NCBI GenBank assembly: GCA_002255905.1
Contig: NKIN01000001.1
Location: 1 to 64,000 of the forward strand
DNA from: Burkholderiales bacterium PBB1
GTDB taxonomy: Bacteria; Pseudomonadota; Gammaproteobacteria; Burkholderiales; Burkholderiaceae_C
Direction of reading: 5' to 3'
Length of the DNA: 64,000 nt
The position numbers and the translations under genes were made by a program. Positions 26,565-35,588 of this stretch are shown here, one piece after another. Under the pieces are notes generated by a model. The model had not been told where the DNA came from and searched no databases. It saw only the letters and a program-made list of their open reading frames with translations. Each line of letters begins with the position of its first letter. Within the stretch, counting starts at the first letter, position 1.

Positions 26565-27046
26565 CAGACCATGCTTTCGGCGAGCGTGCCCGTCGCCTGT
26601 GCGGTCGCCTGTGCCGCTTCGCGCACGGCCTTGCGCCGGTTGCCATGCACCTGCACCATGAAGTCGCTGTAGTCGCGCAGGTAGTCGGCCTCGTCGTAAC
26701 GCTCGGAGGCCAGCACCATGCAGACGCTGCCGGACGAGAAGTTGTCCAGTTCGCGCCAGGTCATCGGGGGCAGGTACAGGCCCAGATAGGAGCGGTTCAG
26801 GTGGATGCGCTTCTTCTCGAACCCGTCGTCGAGCACGATGTCGAAGCTGCCCGACATGGCGATGACGAACTGGTGCAGGCCCAGGTGCGCATGACCGCCG
26901 CGCTCGGAGCCGCCGGGCACGTCGTACAGGTAGTACACGCGCTTGATGTCGAACGGGATCTGTTGCCCCCCCTCGACAAACGTCAGGTTGCCTCGGGGGT
27001 CCTGGATGCGGGGCATGTCGATGATGCGGCAGTCGGCGATGGCCAT
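26564..27046 (-). CDS. WxcM/FdtA-like nucleotide-sugar 3,4-ketoisomerase
   Basis: A 160-residue RmlC-like cupin. The family pattern is clear: [56 protein letters not shown] and [13 protein letters not shown]. FdtA and QdtA isomerise dTDP-4-keto-6-deoxyglucose to the 3-keto sugar, the substrate of the aminotransferase encoded next. The gene is divergent from the acyltransferase-like gene at 27214, with 167 bases between. Confidence 0.9.
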   Translation of the reverse strand: MAIADCRIIDMPRIQDPRGNLTFVEGGQQIPFDIKRVYYLYDVPGGSERGGHAHLGLHQFVIAMSGSFDIVLDDGFEKKRIHLNRSYLGLYLPPMTWRELDNFSSGSVCMVLASERYDEADYLRDYSDFMVQVHGNRRKAVREAAQATAQATGTLAESMV

Positions 27047-27213
27047 GGTGGCGCTTCCTTCGATGTCAAGGGATGGCGGGGTGACGCTTGAGATTCAGTC
27101 TAGGTGTGTCGCCACGGGTGCTGGCCGGGATAAGTCGGCCAAACCGGCGCTGTTTCTTCGCTTTGGCCAGCGGCATTCAGCAGTCCAATCGGTGGGTCAA
27201 CCTCAAACCGGCC

Positions 27214-28149
27214 ATGGCTGAACAACGTCTACTCATCAGCGCCGACCCGACCTGCGACAGCAGCGAACTGCCCCGCAGCCTGTTCCAGAGTCGTGCGTTC
27301 TTCGAATTGCACGCCGCAGGCCGCGGTGTCTTCTTCGAATGGGCGCAGGGTCAGCGCGTGGTGGCCAGCATCCATTTCACGCCGCTGGCCGACGACCTCT
27401 GGCGCAGCCCGGCGCGGGGCACCAGTGCAGGTTTCGCTTTCGAGCCGAGCCTGTCGCAGGAGGACCTCGGGGCCTTCCATGACGCCGTCCTGCAGCGCCT
27501 GGTGGAACGCGGTGCTCGCCAGATCGAGGTGTTGCCAGCGCCCATGGCGCACGATCCGGTGGCGTTCGCCAACCAGGTCTACCTGCTGCGATCTCGGGGG
27601 TATGTCATCTCCCAGTGCGACCTCAACCACAGCATGGCGGTCACCGATCAGAGCCTCGCCGACCGGATGGCGTATGGCAATCTGAAGCGCCTGCGCAAGT
27701 GCGAGCGCGAAGGCCTGCATGCCGAACGACTGCCGCTGCACGATCTGGAAGCGGTGTACGAGGTGATCGCAGCGAACCGCGTGGCCAAGGGGCACGCGAT
27801 GTCGATGTCACTGCCGCAGCTGCAGACGATGGCAGACCGATTTCCCGAGGCCATCGTGCTGTTCGGCAGCCGCGACGGCCCACGCCTGGCCGCCGCCGCA
27901 CTGTGCCTGCGTCTGGGCGACGGCATCCTGTATGTCTTCTATTGGGGCGATCAGCCTGGCTACGCCACGCTCAGTCCGGTAGTCGGTATTGCCGATGCGG
28001 TGTACCGTCATTGCCAGCAGCAGGGGCTGCGGCTGCTCGATGTGGGCACATCGACCGTCGATCACGAACCTCACCATGGTTTGATCCAGTTCAAGCGCGG
28101 CCTGGGCTTCACCGAGTCCCTGAAGCTGCGTCTGCGCAAGGCACTCTGA
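27214..28149 (+). CDS. GNAT/FemAB-like acyltransferase
   Basis: A 311-residue protein with the double-GNAT look of FemAB/BioF2-type enzymes: SRAFFELHAAGRGVFFEW at the start, YLLRSRGYVISQCDLNHSM in the middle and LYVFYWGDQPGYATLSP later. I chose the ATG at 27214; the frame before it is non-homologous. It is first of four plus-strand genes joined by short gaps or overlaps. It may acylate the amino sugar with a chain from the nearby ACP. I do not know the exact family. Confidence 0.7.
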   Translation: MAEQRLLISADPTCDSSELPRSLFQSRAFFELHAAGRGVFFEWAQGQRVVASIHFTPLADDLWRSPARGTSAGFAFEPSLSQEDLGAFHDAVLQRLVERGARQIEVLPAPMAHDPVAFANQVYLLRSRGYVISQCDLNHSMAVTDQSLADRMAYGNLKRLRKCEREGLHAERLPLHDLEAVYEVIAANRVAKGHAMSMSLPQLQTMADRFPEAIVLFGSRDGPRLAAAALCLRLGDGILYVFYWGDQPGYATLSPVVGIADAVYRHCQQQGLRLLDVGTSTVDHEPHHGLIQFKRGLGFTESLKLRLRKAL

Positions 28150-28174
28150 TGCGGCAACCGATCCCGACCCCGCC

Positions 28175-28909
28175 ATGAGCCGAGACATCGTCGAGTACAC
28201 GGCCTCCTACGAGCACCTGCCGTTCGAGCCGATCCAGGCCGCCTACCGCAGGCGCCGCGTGTTGTCGGAGATTGCGCGCCACCGGCCTGCGAGCCTGCTC
28301 GAGGTTGGGTGCGGGCATGCGCCACTGTTCAGCGACCTCGAAGGCATCGCCATCACCGTGGTCGAACCCGCCCCGGCGTTCGCCGAGCGGGCGCGCCTGG
28401 GTGCCGCCTGCCGACCCGATGTCCGCGTGGTCGAGGCTTTTCTCGAGGACGCTCAGCTGTCGCCCGCACGCTTCGACATGGTGGTGGTGGGCTGCCTGCT
28501 GCACGAGGTCGATGATCCGCAGGCCCTGCTGGCGGCTGTGCGCCGCCATTGCGATCCGCACACGGTGCTGCACCTGAGCGTGCCCCATGCGAACTCGCTG
28601 CACCGCCTGCTGGCCGTGGCCATGGGGCTGATCGACAGCCCGAAAGCGCTGTCCTCGACCCAGCTGACGATGCAGCAACGCAGCACCTATGACAGCCAGA
28701 CACTGCACGCAGAGCTGAACCGCGCTGGCTTCCAGGTGACCGACAGCGGTAGTCTGTTCGTCAAGCCCTTCACCCATGCCCAGATGCAGCAACTGGTCGA
28801 TCAAGGCTTCATGACGACCGCCATGCTCGACGGACTGGACCGGCTGGCCGAGGCCCAGCCGGATCTGGGGTCCGAGATCTGGGTCAATGCGAGGTTGGTT
28901 GATGGATGA
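28175..28909 (+). CDS. Class I SAM-dependent methyltransferase (first of two paralogues)
   Basis: A 244-residue enzyme with the SAM motif I LLEVGCGHAPLFSDL, an acidic motif II (TVVEPAPAF) and FDMVVVGCLLHEVDDP. The C-terminal half (VPHANSLHRLLAVAMGL, then FVKPFTHAQMQQL) is clearly related to the gene at 30269-31000, so the two arose by duplication. Its stop lies inside the start of the FAD enzyme. The methyl acceptor is unknown, probably a sugar intermediate. Confidence 0.85.
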   Translation: MSRDIVEYTASYEHLPFEPIQAAYRRRRVLSEIARHRPASLLEVGCGHAPLFSDLEGIAITVVEPAPAFAERARLGAACRPDVRVVEAFLEDAQLSPARFDMVVVGCLLHEVDDPQALLAAVRRHCDPHTVLHLSVPHANSLHRLLAVAMGLIDSPKALSSTQLTMQQRSTYDSQTLHAELNRAGFQVTDSGSLFVKPFTHAQMQQLVDQGFMTTAMLDGLDRLAEAQPDLGSEIWVNARLVDG

Positions 28910-30272
28910 ACTGCTGCTCATCGGGAACAACGTGGCGCTGCTGGTGGCCGCGATCGAGTTGGAACGGCGCGGGCGTCGGCCGACCCTGATCACCGACGGC
29001 AAGCCGCTGGGCGGACATTTCGCCGGTGCGCGGATCGGCGAGGCGCGCTTCGACGTCGGGATGGTGCAGCTGGAGAAGATCGCACCCACCGCCGCACGGG
29101 CACAGCTGGCCACGTACGACCCGCGTCAGCGCAACGACTGGACCCGCTTTGCCGACCGGGCCGCCGCCTGGCTCGACGCCTGCGAGCCCCTCGTGCGCGC
29201 GCCGACGCCGCAGTGCCTGGTCGAAGGCCGCTGGGTGCCCGACTACCTGATCGCCAACCGGTTGGATGGGTTTCGCGACCTGCAGGCAGAGGCTCCGCCA
29301 CCGATGGGGCGAGACGACCCGCGCCACGCCAGCCACAAGACCACCGGGGCCCTCTACGAGCGACTCAGCTACGCCGACGCAGCCTGTGCCAATCATGGCG
29401 ATGCGCTGCACGCCCGGCTCATCGAGCCGTTTATTCGAAAGCTGACCGGGCATGGGTCCGACGTGCTGCTGGCGCGCTACCACCGGGCGGCCTGGGCACC
29501 TCTGTACTACCCGGAAACGCTGGCTGCCGCGATGCGGGGCGAGGCCACCGGCATCGACGAGTACCCGTTCTGGACCAACCGGACCGGTTGCGTCGGCGAT
29601 CTCGTGGCCCGGCTGTGCGATCGGGTGTCTGGCAGTGGCCGTGTGCGCGTGGTGACCGAGCCGTTGTCGTCGCTGCTGGCTGCAGAGGGTCGCTGGTGCG
29701 TGACCACGCCCTCCGGCCACATGACCTCTGATCGGATCGCGCTGGGGCTGACCGCCGAGCGGGCGAGGGCGTTGCTCGGCTTGGCGCCGCTGCCTGCACC
29801 GCTGGCGGCATCGGTCGTGGTGATGTTCTGCCTCGTGCGTTCGGAAGCCATCCGCCGGCACACCTCGTGCCTGATGGTGGTCGACGAGGCGTTTGCCACC
29901 TATCGGCTCACCGACCAGGATGCGCTGGCCGGCCGCGATCCCGCGTGGCACCGCGTCGTGGTCGAGGCCAGCCCCGACAGCCTGCTGCACCTGGCAAACG
30001 GCGAGGAACCGCAGGACGTGCTGCTGCGCGAGCTCCATCAACTGCTGAGCCTGGCGGGCAACGACGCCGTGCAGGTGCTCAAGACGATGACCGCCCGGAA
30101 TGCGCTGGCGCTGCCAACGGCCGACGAGGTCGATCGCTGCGCCGCAGCACACGAGGAGCTGGCCGCGGTCGCGCCGGGTGCGCAGTTGACCGGCGGTCTG
30201 CTCGGCTACGGCGCGATGTCGATGAACGACCAGATCATCCAGGGATTGAAGATGGCCGAGGAATTCGAATGA
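28902..30272 (+). CDS. FAD-dependent amine-oxidase-like oxidoreductase
   Basis: A 456-residue protein with an N-terminal dinucleotide fold (LLLIGNNVALLVAAIELERRG, then PLGGHFAG) and a C-terminal segment GGLLGYGAMSMNDQIIQGLK that fits the FAD-closing end of protoporphyrinogen-oxidase or UDP-galactopyranose-mutase-like enzymes. The Rossmann glycines are degenerate (GNNVAL in place of GxGxxG), so cofactor binding is not certain. I chose the ATG at 28902. It overlaps the methyltransferases on both sides, so the three proteins probably act together. I cannot name the reaction. Confidence 0.65.
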   Translation: MDELLLIGNNVALLVAAIELERRGRRPTLITDGKPLGGHFAGARIGEARFDVGMVQLEKIAPTAARAQLATYDPRQRNDWTRFADRAAAWLDACEPLVRAPTPQCLVEGRWVPDYLIANRLDGFRDLQAEAPPPMGRDDPRHASHKTTGALYERLSYADAACANHGDALHARLIEPFIRKLTGHGSDVLLARYHRAAWAPLYYPETLAAAMRGEATGIDEYPFWTNRTGCVGDLVARLCDRVSGSGRVRVVTEPLSSLLAAEGRWCVTTPSGHMTSDRIALGLTAERARALLGLAPLPAPLAASVVVMFCLVRSEAIRRHTSCLMVVDEAFATYRLTDQDALAGRDPAWHRVVVEASPDSLLHLANGEEPQDVLLRELHQLLSLAGNDAVQVLKTMTARNALALPTADEVDRCAAAHEELAAVAPGAQLTGGLLGYGAMSMNDQIIQGLKMAEEFE

Positions 30273-31000
30273 ATGCGCGCGCACAAGAGCTGGAGCGGAT
30301 TGCCCAGCGATACCACCTCAACGACCAGGTGCCCGACAAGTTCATCGAGGACATTTGCCAGCAGCACTGCTGCGACTGGCTTCAGACCTTGATCGCACCG
30401 ACCGATCGCGTGATTGAACTGGGCTACGGCGAAGGCATCACGCTGACCCGCCTGGCGCCAGGGGCCGGTCGTTACACGGTGGTCGAAGGCGCGCAAAGCC
30501 TGGTCGCGTTGATGCGTGACAAGCATCCGGAGATCGAAGCAGCCCACGCCATGTTCGAGGACTACCGGCCTCAGGAGCCTTGCACCAAGCTGCTCGCGCT
30601 GCATGTGCTGGAGCATGTGGACGACCCGGTGATGCTGCTGCGCCACCTGCGCAGCTGGCTGACGCCGGACGGCGAACTGGTGGTGGTGGTGCCCAACCGG
30701 GATTCTCTGCACCGTCAGCTGGCGGTGCTGATGGGATTGCAGCCCGCACTCGACACGCTCAGTGCCCGCGACCATGTGGTTGGTCACCAGCGGGTCTATG
30801 ACCTGCCGTCGCTGGAGTCCGATCTTCGTGCCGCTGGATTCGAGCCGATCGATCGCCGCGGCTTCTTCTTGAAGACGCTGCCCAACGGCATGATGCTGGA
30901 CCACTCGCCAGCGCTGGTGCAGGCCCTCAATGTGCTGGGTGATCGCCTGCCCGTGACGATGACGGCCAACCTGGCCGTCCGCGCGCGCCTGTCGAACTGA
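30269..31000 (+). CDS. Class I SAM-dependent methyltransferase (second paralogue)
   Basis: A 243-residue enzyme. Motif I is VIELGYGEGITLTRL, followed by YTVVEGAQSLVAL and LLALHVLEHVDDPVMLLRHL. The stretch PNRDSLHRQLAVLMGLQ and the end GFFLKTLPNGMM align with the first methyltransferase of this operon. It starts in an ATGA overlap with the FAD gene and is the last gene of the plus-strand run. It converges on the 913-residue glycosyltransferase across 54 bases. Confidence 0.87.
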   Translation: MNARAQELERIAQRYHLNDQVPDKFIEDICQQHCCDWLQTLIAPTDRVIELGYGEGITLTRLAPGAGRYTVVEGAQSLVALMRDKHPEIEAAHAMFEDYRPQEPCTKLLALHVLEHVDDPVMLLRHLRSWLTPDGELVVVVPNRDSLHRQLAVLMGLQPALDTLSARDHVVGHQRVYDLPSLESDLRAAGFEPIDRRGFFLKTLPNGMMLDHSPALVQALNVLGDRLPVTMTANLAVRARLSN

Positions 31001-31054
31001 CCCGCGGGCCTTCGCCCTGCGCACCGGGGCCGGCAGCCTGCCCGGGCCGCCGCT

Positions 31055-33796
31055 TCATCCTTGCAGCAACTGCTTCAGCGCATGCTTGAACTGACGATGC
31101 GAGTGCGTGTCCAGGTACAGCTGTCGCGCCTGCCGGCTCAGTTCGCTGTGATGCGATCCGACCGACGCCAGCACCGCAGCGAGTTCCTCGGGCGTGGCCC
31201 ACTTCAGGCTGCGGCTGGCGTACAGGCATTCGTTGTCGGCCAGGCCGTAGGCCTGCGCACTCTCGAAGTAGGCCAGCGGATAACCGCAGCCCTGCGCTTC
31301 GATGGCCGCCCGGCCGCCACCGATCGGCGCGGAGCCGATGTAGACCGCGGCATCGATTGCCTTGAGGTGGTCCCACAGCGACGGGACCAGACCATGGTGC
31401 ACGAAGCGGCCGGGATCGATGGCATGCGCACCGAGGTGCTGCCGGATTTCTTGCACCCAGCTGTCGTCCAGCGGGCCGATGTGGTGATAGACGCCACGCA
31501 CGGCGCCCAAGGCGGCCCGCACGATCTGATGCAAGGCCATCGGGCCGTTGCGCATGAACTTCGCAGGATGTCCGGAGCTGGCGACCGAGAAATCGGTGCC
31601 GGTGACCTCAGGAAACACCTTCACGCCGTGGTCCGGCGCATGCAGGGGCAGCAGGCGCGGCGACGTTGACAGGTGCCCCGCGCAGATGTCCTGAGCGCCT
31701 TTGCTCAGGTCCACATGAACCAGACCGGCGATGGTGCAGCCCAGGCTGGGGTTGTGGTCGCCATGGTGGAAGAGCACCTTGCGCGTCTGCGGCATCGACA
31801 GCGTGGCCACGTACGGGATCGGGTCCTGGTGGTGCCCGAAGTAAAGGATGTGACGCGGTCGCATCGCCTCGGCAAACCGGCGCAGGTTCTGCGCCTTCGC
31901 CCAGCCGGATCCCGACGGCACCACCACCAGCGTGCAGTGCTTGAAACGCTGGGTCAGCTTGTCGATCATCTCCGGCTGACGGTCGTAGGTGTTGAACAGG
32001 TCCGTCAACACCACGACCGCGCGATCGACCTCGTGTGAGATGTCTTCCAGCACGCGGGAATGGCCACCCAGCTCGTAGAGCTCGGTCGCGATGATCAGCG
32101 CCCCGCTGCGCGGTGCGGCACCCCGGCGCGCTTTGCCGGCAGCGGGCTTCGCGACGGGCAACAGGCGGGCCAGCTGTTCGACATGCCGGTCCAGTTGGGG
32201 GTAGTACAGCGCGGCCCGTTCGAATTCAGGCCGCCGGTAGGTGTGGTGCACCCCGGCAGCCAGCGCGCGCATGGCGTTCGGGTAGTCGCTTTGAGCCAGG
32301 TGCGCTGCGACTTCCTGGTCAATGTCGTCGACCAGCAGTTCACGCTGCGGTGTGCAGCGTTGCGCAGATGGTGTTGGCGGTGCCGATGCGGACGCTGGTG
32401 CAGGCGCCGGCACCGGCGACGCGGGCGACGCATTGGACGCTGCGCCGGCAGCACGGCTCAGGAAGGTGGCATCGATCGTGCCGCACAGCGTCGGGATCGG
32501 CCCGAAGCTGGCGTGCTTGCCGGCCAGCAGCGCCGCCGAGTCGAAGAAGGCCGGGGGCAACTGGTAATCGGTGACCGAGTTGTGGAACAGCGGGAGCCGG
32601 ACGATCTGCGGAAATACCTGGTGCTCGCAGATCGCGGTCAGGCACAGGTCGGTACCCCACAGGTGCCAGCCCAGCGCCGGGTCGATGCGGTGGATGGAGT
32701 CGCGTGCAATCACGATCGCCAATTCATCGATCGACACCGCCTTGTCCGATGCAGGGTGATCTGCCGCGTGCAGCCGATCGATCACGAAGCCGGCAGGCTC
32801 ATAGGAGCGCGTGCCGGCATTGACCCCCATGCCGACGAAGCCGATCAGCGCGCGCTGACGATCGGCGGCAGGAATGCCGGCCAGCAGCGCGTGGAGGCGC
32901 TGGCCGAAGCCGGTGGGGAAGTAGACATCCTGGTGGCACAGCAGCACCCAATCGGCATCGCAGCTGGGCAGGGCCTTCTGCAGTGCTTCGGCTGGATCGT
33001 GCGCATGGCGGCACGAGACGATGCGCGCATCGACCTCGCGCAGGCCGGGCGACTGCTCGATGTTGAGTCGCAGCTGTCGCTCGCGGGTCGTGGGCACCAC
33101 GACAGTGAAGTTCGCCACCACGGGGGAGGTCGGGGCCGCAGCGAAGGGGCGCTTGGCGCAGATCACGAACTGGTCGATCGTGAGGGTGCGCCGTGCGGTG
33201 CCACGCGGAATGTCGAGCAGCTCGGCGATTGACAAGGCTGCTGCGGCGATGCCCGCGCTGCTGGGTTCGGCGTCGCGCCGACCCGCCAGTGTCGGCATCC
33301 AGCCCGCGTCCATCAGCAGCTTGTAGACCGAGGCCGGTGACTGGGTGCGCACATCGGCCACCCCGGCGATCAGCGATTCGCTGAGGTCAGCCTCGATGAT
33401 GCGTTCAATCGTCGCCAGCGAGGCGCCGTTCTCCAGTTGCAGCACGAGCGTGGCGTCGGTGCGAGTCAGGGGCTCCAGGCGTTTCAGCAGCGCACAGGCC
33501 TCGTCGCGGCCGCCCAGGCCGGCGCCCAGCACGATCAGGTCACACGGCGTGTCGATGTCCGACAGCGCCGCGTGAGCTTCGGCGTGGTACCAATGCGCCT
33601 GCGGATGGCATTGCAGGTAGGCGCGGGCCAGGTCGGCGCCGCATCCGATGGCCAGCACGTGCTGCGCCTCGGGCAGCGCGTTCAGCAGCAGCGGGTCGAA
33701 CGGCCGCGGCATGTCGCGCGGTGCCGTGAGCTGGCCGTGGACGATGACTTCGACCGCAGGTTGCGATGCAGTGGGGTGGGTGGCGGTGGTGATCAT
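31055..33796 (-). CDS. Large multidomain glycosyltransferase
   Basis: A 913-residue protein with several domains. About 40-215 looks like a methyltransferase fold (VLAIGCGADLARAYL; DLIVLGAGLGG). About 225-440 resembles a GT2-type transferase (FTVVVPTTRERQL; DADWVLLCHQDVYFPTG; LGWHLWGTDLCL). An Ala/Pro/Ser linker covers 450-480. About 560-910 looks like a GT-B enzyme (ELGGHSRVLEDIS; ILYFGHHQDPIPY; YIGSAPIGGGRAAIEAQGCG). It probably extends or methylates the flagellin glycan. It is last of three minus-strand genes reading away from fliC. Confidence 0.8.
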   Translation of the reverse strand: MITTATHPTASQPAVEVIVHGQLTAPRDMPRPFDPLLLNALPEAQHVLAIGCGADLARAYLQCHPQAHWYHAEAHAALSDIDTPCDLIVLGAGLGGRDEACALLKRLEPLTRTDATLVLQLENGASLATIERIIEADLSESLIAGVADVRTQSPASVYKLLMDAGWMPTLAGRRDAEPSSAGIAAAALSIAELLDIPRGTARRTLTIDQFVICAKRPFAAAPTSPVVANFTVVVPTTRERQLRLNIEQSPGLREVDARIVSCRHAHDPAEALQKALPSCDADWVLLCHQDVYFPTGFGQRLHALLAGIPAADRQRALIGFVGMGVNAGTRSYEPAGFVIDRLHAADHPASDKAVSIDELAIVIARDSIHRIDPALGWHLWGTDLCLTAICEHQVFPQIVRLPLFHNSVTDYQLPPAFFDSAALLAGKHASFGPIPTLCGTIDATFLSRAAGAASNASPASPVPAPAPASASAPPTPSAQRCTPQRELLVDDIDQEVAAHLAQSDYPNAMRALAAGVHHTYRRPEFERAALYYPQLDRHVEQLARLLPVAKPAAGKARRGAAPRSGALIIATELYELGGHSRVLEDISHEVDRAVVVLTDLFNTYDRQPEMIDKLTQRFKHCTLVVVPSGSGWAKAQNLRRFAEAMRPRHILYFGHHQDPIPYVATLSMPQTRKVLFHHGDHNPSLGCTIAGLVHVDLSKGAQDICAGHLSTSPRLLPLHAPDHGVKVFPEVTGTDFSVASSGHPAKFMRNGPMALHQIVRAALGAVRGVYHHIGPLDDSWVQEIRQHLGAHAIDPGRFVHHGLVPSLWDHLKAIDAAVYIGSAPIGGGRAAIEAQGCGYPLAYFESAQAYGLADNECLYASRSLKWATPEELAAVLASVGSHHSELSRQARQLYLDTHSHRQFKHALKQLLQG

Positions 33797-33832
33797 CAGG
33801 GGCAGTCCGGTCGTGGCGAGGTCCGCAGGCGC

Positions 33833-35440
33833 TCAGTCGGCCAGCGCCACCTGCGTGTGCGTGGGGGCATGGGCGGTCTGGGCCGGCATGGCAGTCAGCG
33901 CAGGGGTGTCTGGCACCGACTCAGCGACGGCCTCCTCAGGCCCGTCGTCGCCAAAGATCGCGTCGTCTGGCAGCCGCAGATCGGCCTGCATCGTGCGAGC
34001 CAGCGTGCGCTCGCGTGCTGTGGTCTCGACCTTCTGCAGCGCCACGCGCATGAACGCCGCGTTCTCCTTGCTGCAGGGCTGCAGCTTCAGGTCCAGGTAG
34101 CTGGAACCGATCATGTTGAAACGGTGCTCGAACCAGCCGAGGTACCAGAACCACTCGCTGTAGTAGATCCAGGAGTTCTCGTTCATCGCGCGCACATGCG
34201 TCGGGTCCTGCCAGGCGGTCATGGCGCGCTCGTAGGGCACCTCGATCTCGAAGCGGCCGCCCTCCTTCAGCAGGGTCAGCGCGTTGGTCATCAGCTGCGT
34301 CAGGTTCGGCACGTGCTCCAGCACGTTGTTGGCGTACAGCACCTCGATCGACGCCGCAGCGAGCTCGATCTGCCCGCCATAGCGGCTGTCCATCGTCAGA
34401 GGCAACGCAAGCGGGGCGCTCAGATCGAGCACCACGTCGGGCTCGGCACGGTCCTGCACGTCGAGATTGAGCCAGCCGGGGCGGTAGTCCTTGCCCGAGC
34501 CCAGGTTGATGTGGGTCGGCCGCCAGGCCCCGGTGTCGCCGCTGCCCAGACGGTTGATCCCGTGGCCCTGCAGGAAGCCGACACCGAACAGCAGCAGCTC
34601 GGCATAGTCGTCGATCGGGTCGTGCTCGCGGAAGGCTGCCAGACGCCGATGCGCTTCGTCGACATACGCCGGCGTGGCGAAGTGCTGCTTGAAGAAAGAT
34701 TCCAGCGCGTTGCCGGCCGGGTCGATCCAGAACACCGCATCCTCGAAGGCGGCCGGGGCGTGCGCTGCCGGACGACGTTCAGAGATCACCGGCGTGCCCA
34801 TCGACAGGCACTGGAACACGCGCGCCTGCTCGAAGCGCGCGCTGTCGTAGAAGCTGCAGTTCAGCACCGCCTTCGATTGCCGGATGTAGGCATCGCGCTC
34901 GGCGCCGTACAGCGGGTGATCGAACATCGCCACCGACACACCGGTGGCTTCGATGCGCTCGATGAACGCACGCCGGCGCGCGTTCATGCTGCCGAAGAAC
35001 AGCAGGTCGATCGGGCGGTCGGCCAATGGCAGGCTCTCGGCTTGCTCCAGGTACGGTGCATGCAGGAAACGCAACAACGGCACATCGGCGGGATCGTCGG
35101 CATAGGCCCGCACATTCGCCGCGTCGTAGTCGCAGACGGCCGAGGTGCGCAAGAGCTTCAGGTAGGCATCGCTGACCGCCGCACCACCGTCACCCAGCTG
35201 TTCCAGGTTGAAGAAGATGCAGGCATGCCGCCGGCGCCAGTCTTCCGGAAAGCCGAGGTGGGCACCGAACACGATGTTCAGCGCGTCCTCGCGCAGCCGA
35301 TTCTTCGCGACCGTGACCGTGGCTCCGAGCCGCCGCAACTGGTAGCGCACATAGCGCGCCTGATCGAGCAGGCCGAGCGAGTGCACATAGCCGGCGGGCT
35401 GCATCACGGCGATGTGGATGTTGGGCAGGGGAGTGGTCAT
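33833..35440 (-). CDS. Glycosyltransferase-methyltransferase fusion
   Basis: A 535-residue fusion. The first 300 residues resemble a GT-B transferase (QPAGYVHSLGLLDQARYV; IDLLFFGSMNARRRAFIERI; ARVFQCLSMGTPVISERRP). From about 325 comes a SAM methyltransferase (INLGSGKDYRPGWLNLDV; VLYANNVLEHVPNLTQL; GRFEIEVPYERAM). The last 50 residues are acidic and disordered. It could add and methylate one sugar. It sits 36 bases upstream of the 913-residue gene. No known symbol fits. Confidence 0.82.
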   Translation of the reverse strand: MTTPLPNIHIAVMQPAGYVHSLGLLDQARYVRYQLRRLGATVTVAKNRLREDALNIVFGAHLGFPEDWRRRHACIFFNLEQLGDGGAAVSDAYLKLLRTSAVCDYDAANVRAYADDPADVPLLRFLHAPYLEQAESLPLADRPIDLLFFGSMNARRRAFIERIEATGVSVAMFDHPLYGAERDAYIRQSKAVLNCSFYDSARFEQARVFQCLSMGTPVISERRPAAHAPAAFEDAVFWIDPAGNALESFFKQHFATPAYVDEAHRRLAAFREHDPIDDYAELLLFGVGFLQGHGINRLGSGDTGAWRPTHINLGSGKDYRPGWLNLDVQDRAEPDVVLDLSAPLALPLTMDSRYGGQIELAAASIEVLYANNVLEHVPNLTQLMTNALTLLKEGGRFEIEVPYERAMTAWQDPTHVRAMNENSWIYYSEWFWYLGWFEHRFNMIGSSYLDLKLQPCSKENAAFMRVALQKVETTARERTLARTMQADLRLPDDAIFGDDGPEEAVAESVPDTPALTAMPAQTAHAPTHTQVALAD

Positions 35441-35588
35441 GGGCGGGTCTCACTGTCGGCGTGATGCCGGATGAGATCGATCCTAGGCAGGCAGCCTGCG
35501 GGTGGTGCGTGGATCAAGCCGTCGAAACGGCTGCTATTCATCCGGCTGTGCGTTGCGATGCAACGCGCCGGAGCGCAACCTCAGCGGC

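Noticed and set aside
33797-33832. Internal promoter between the two large glycosyltransferase genes
   Set aside because: The 36-base gap shows only a probable ribosome site; no promoter-like boxes.
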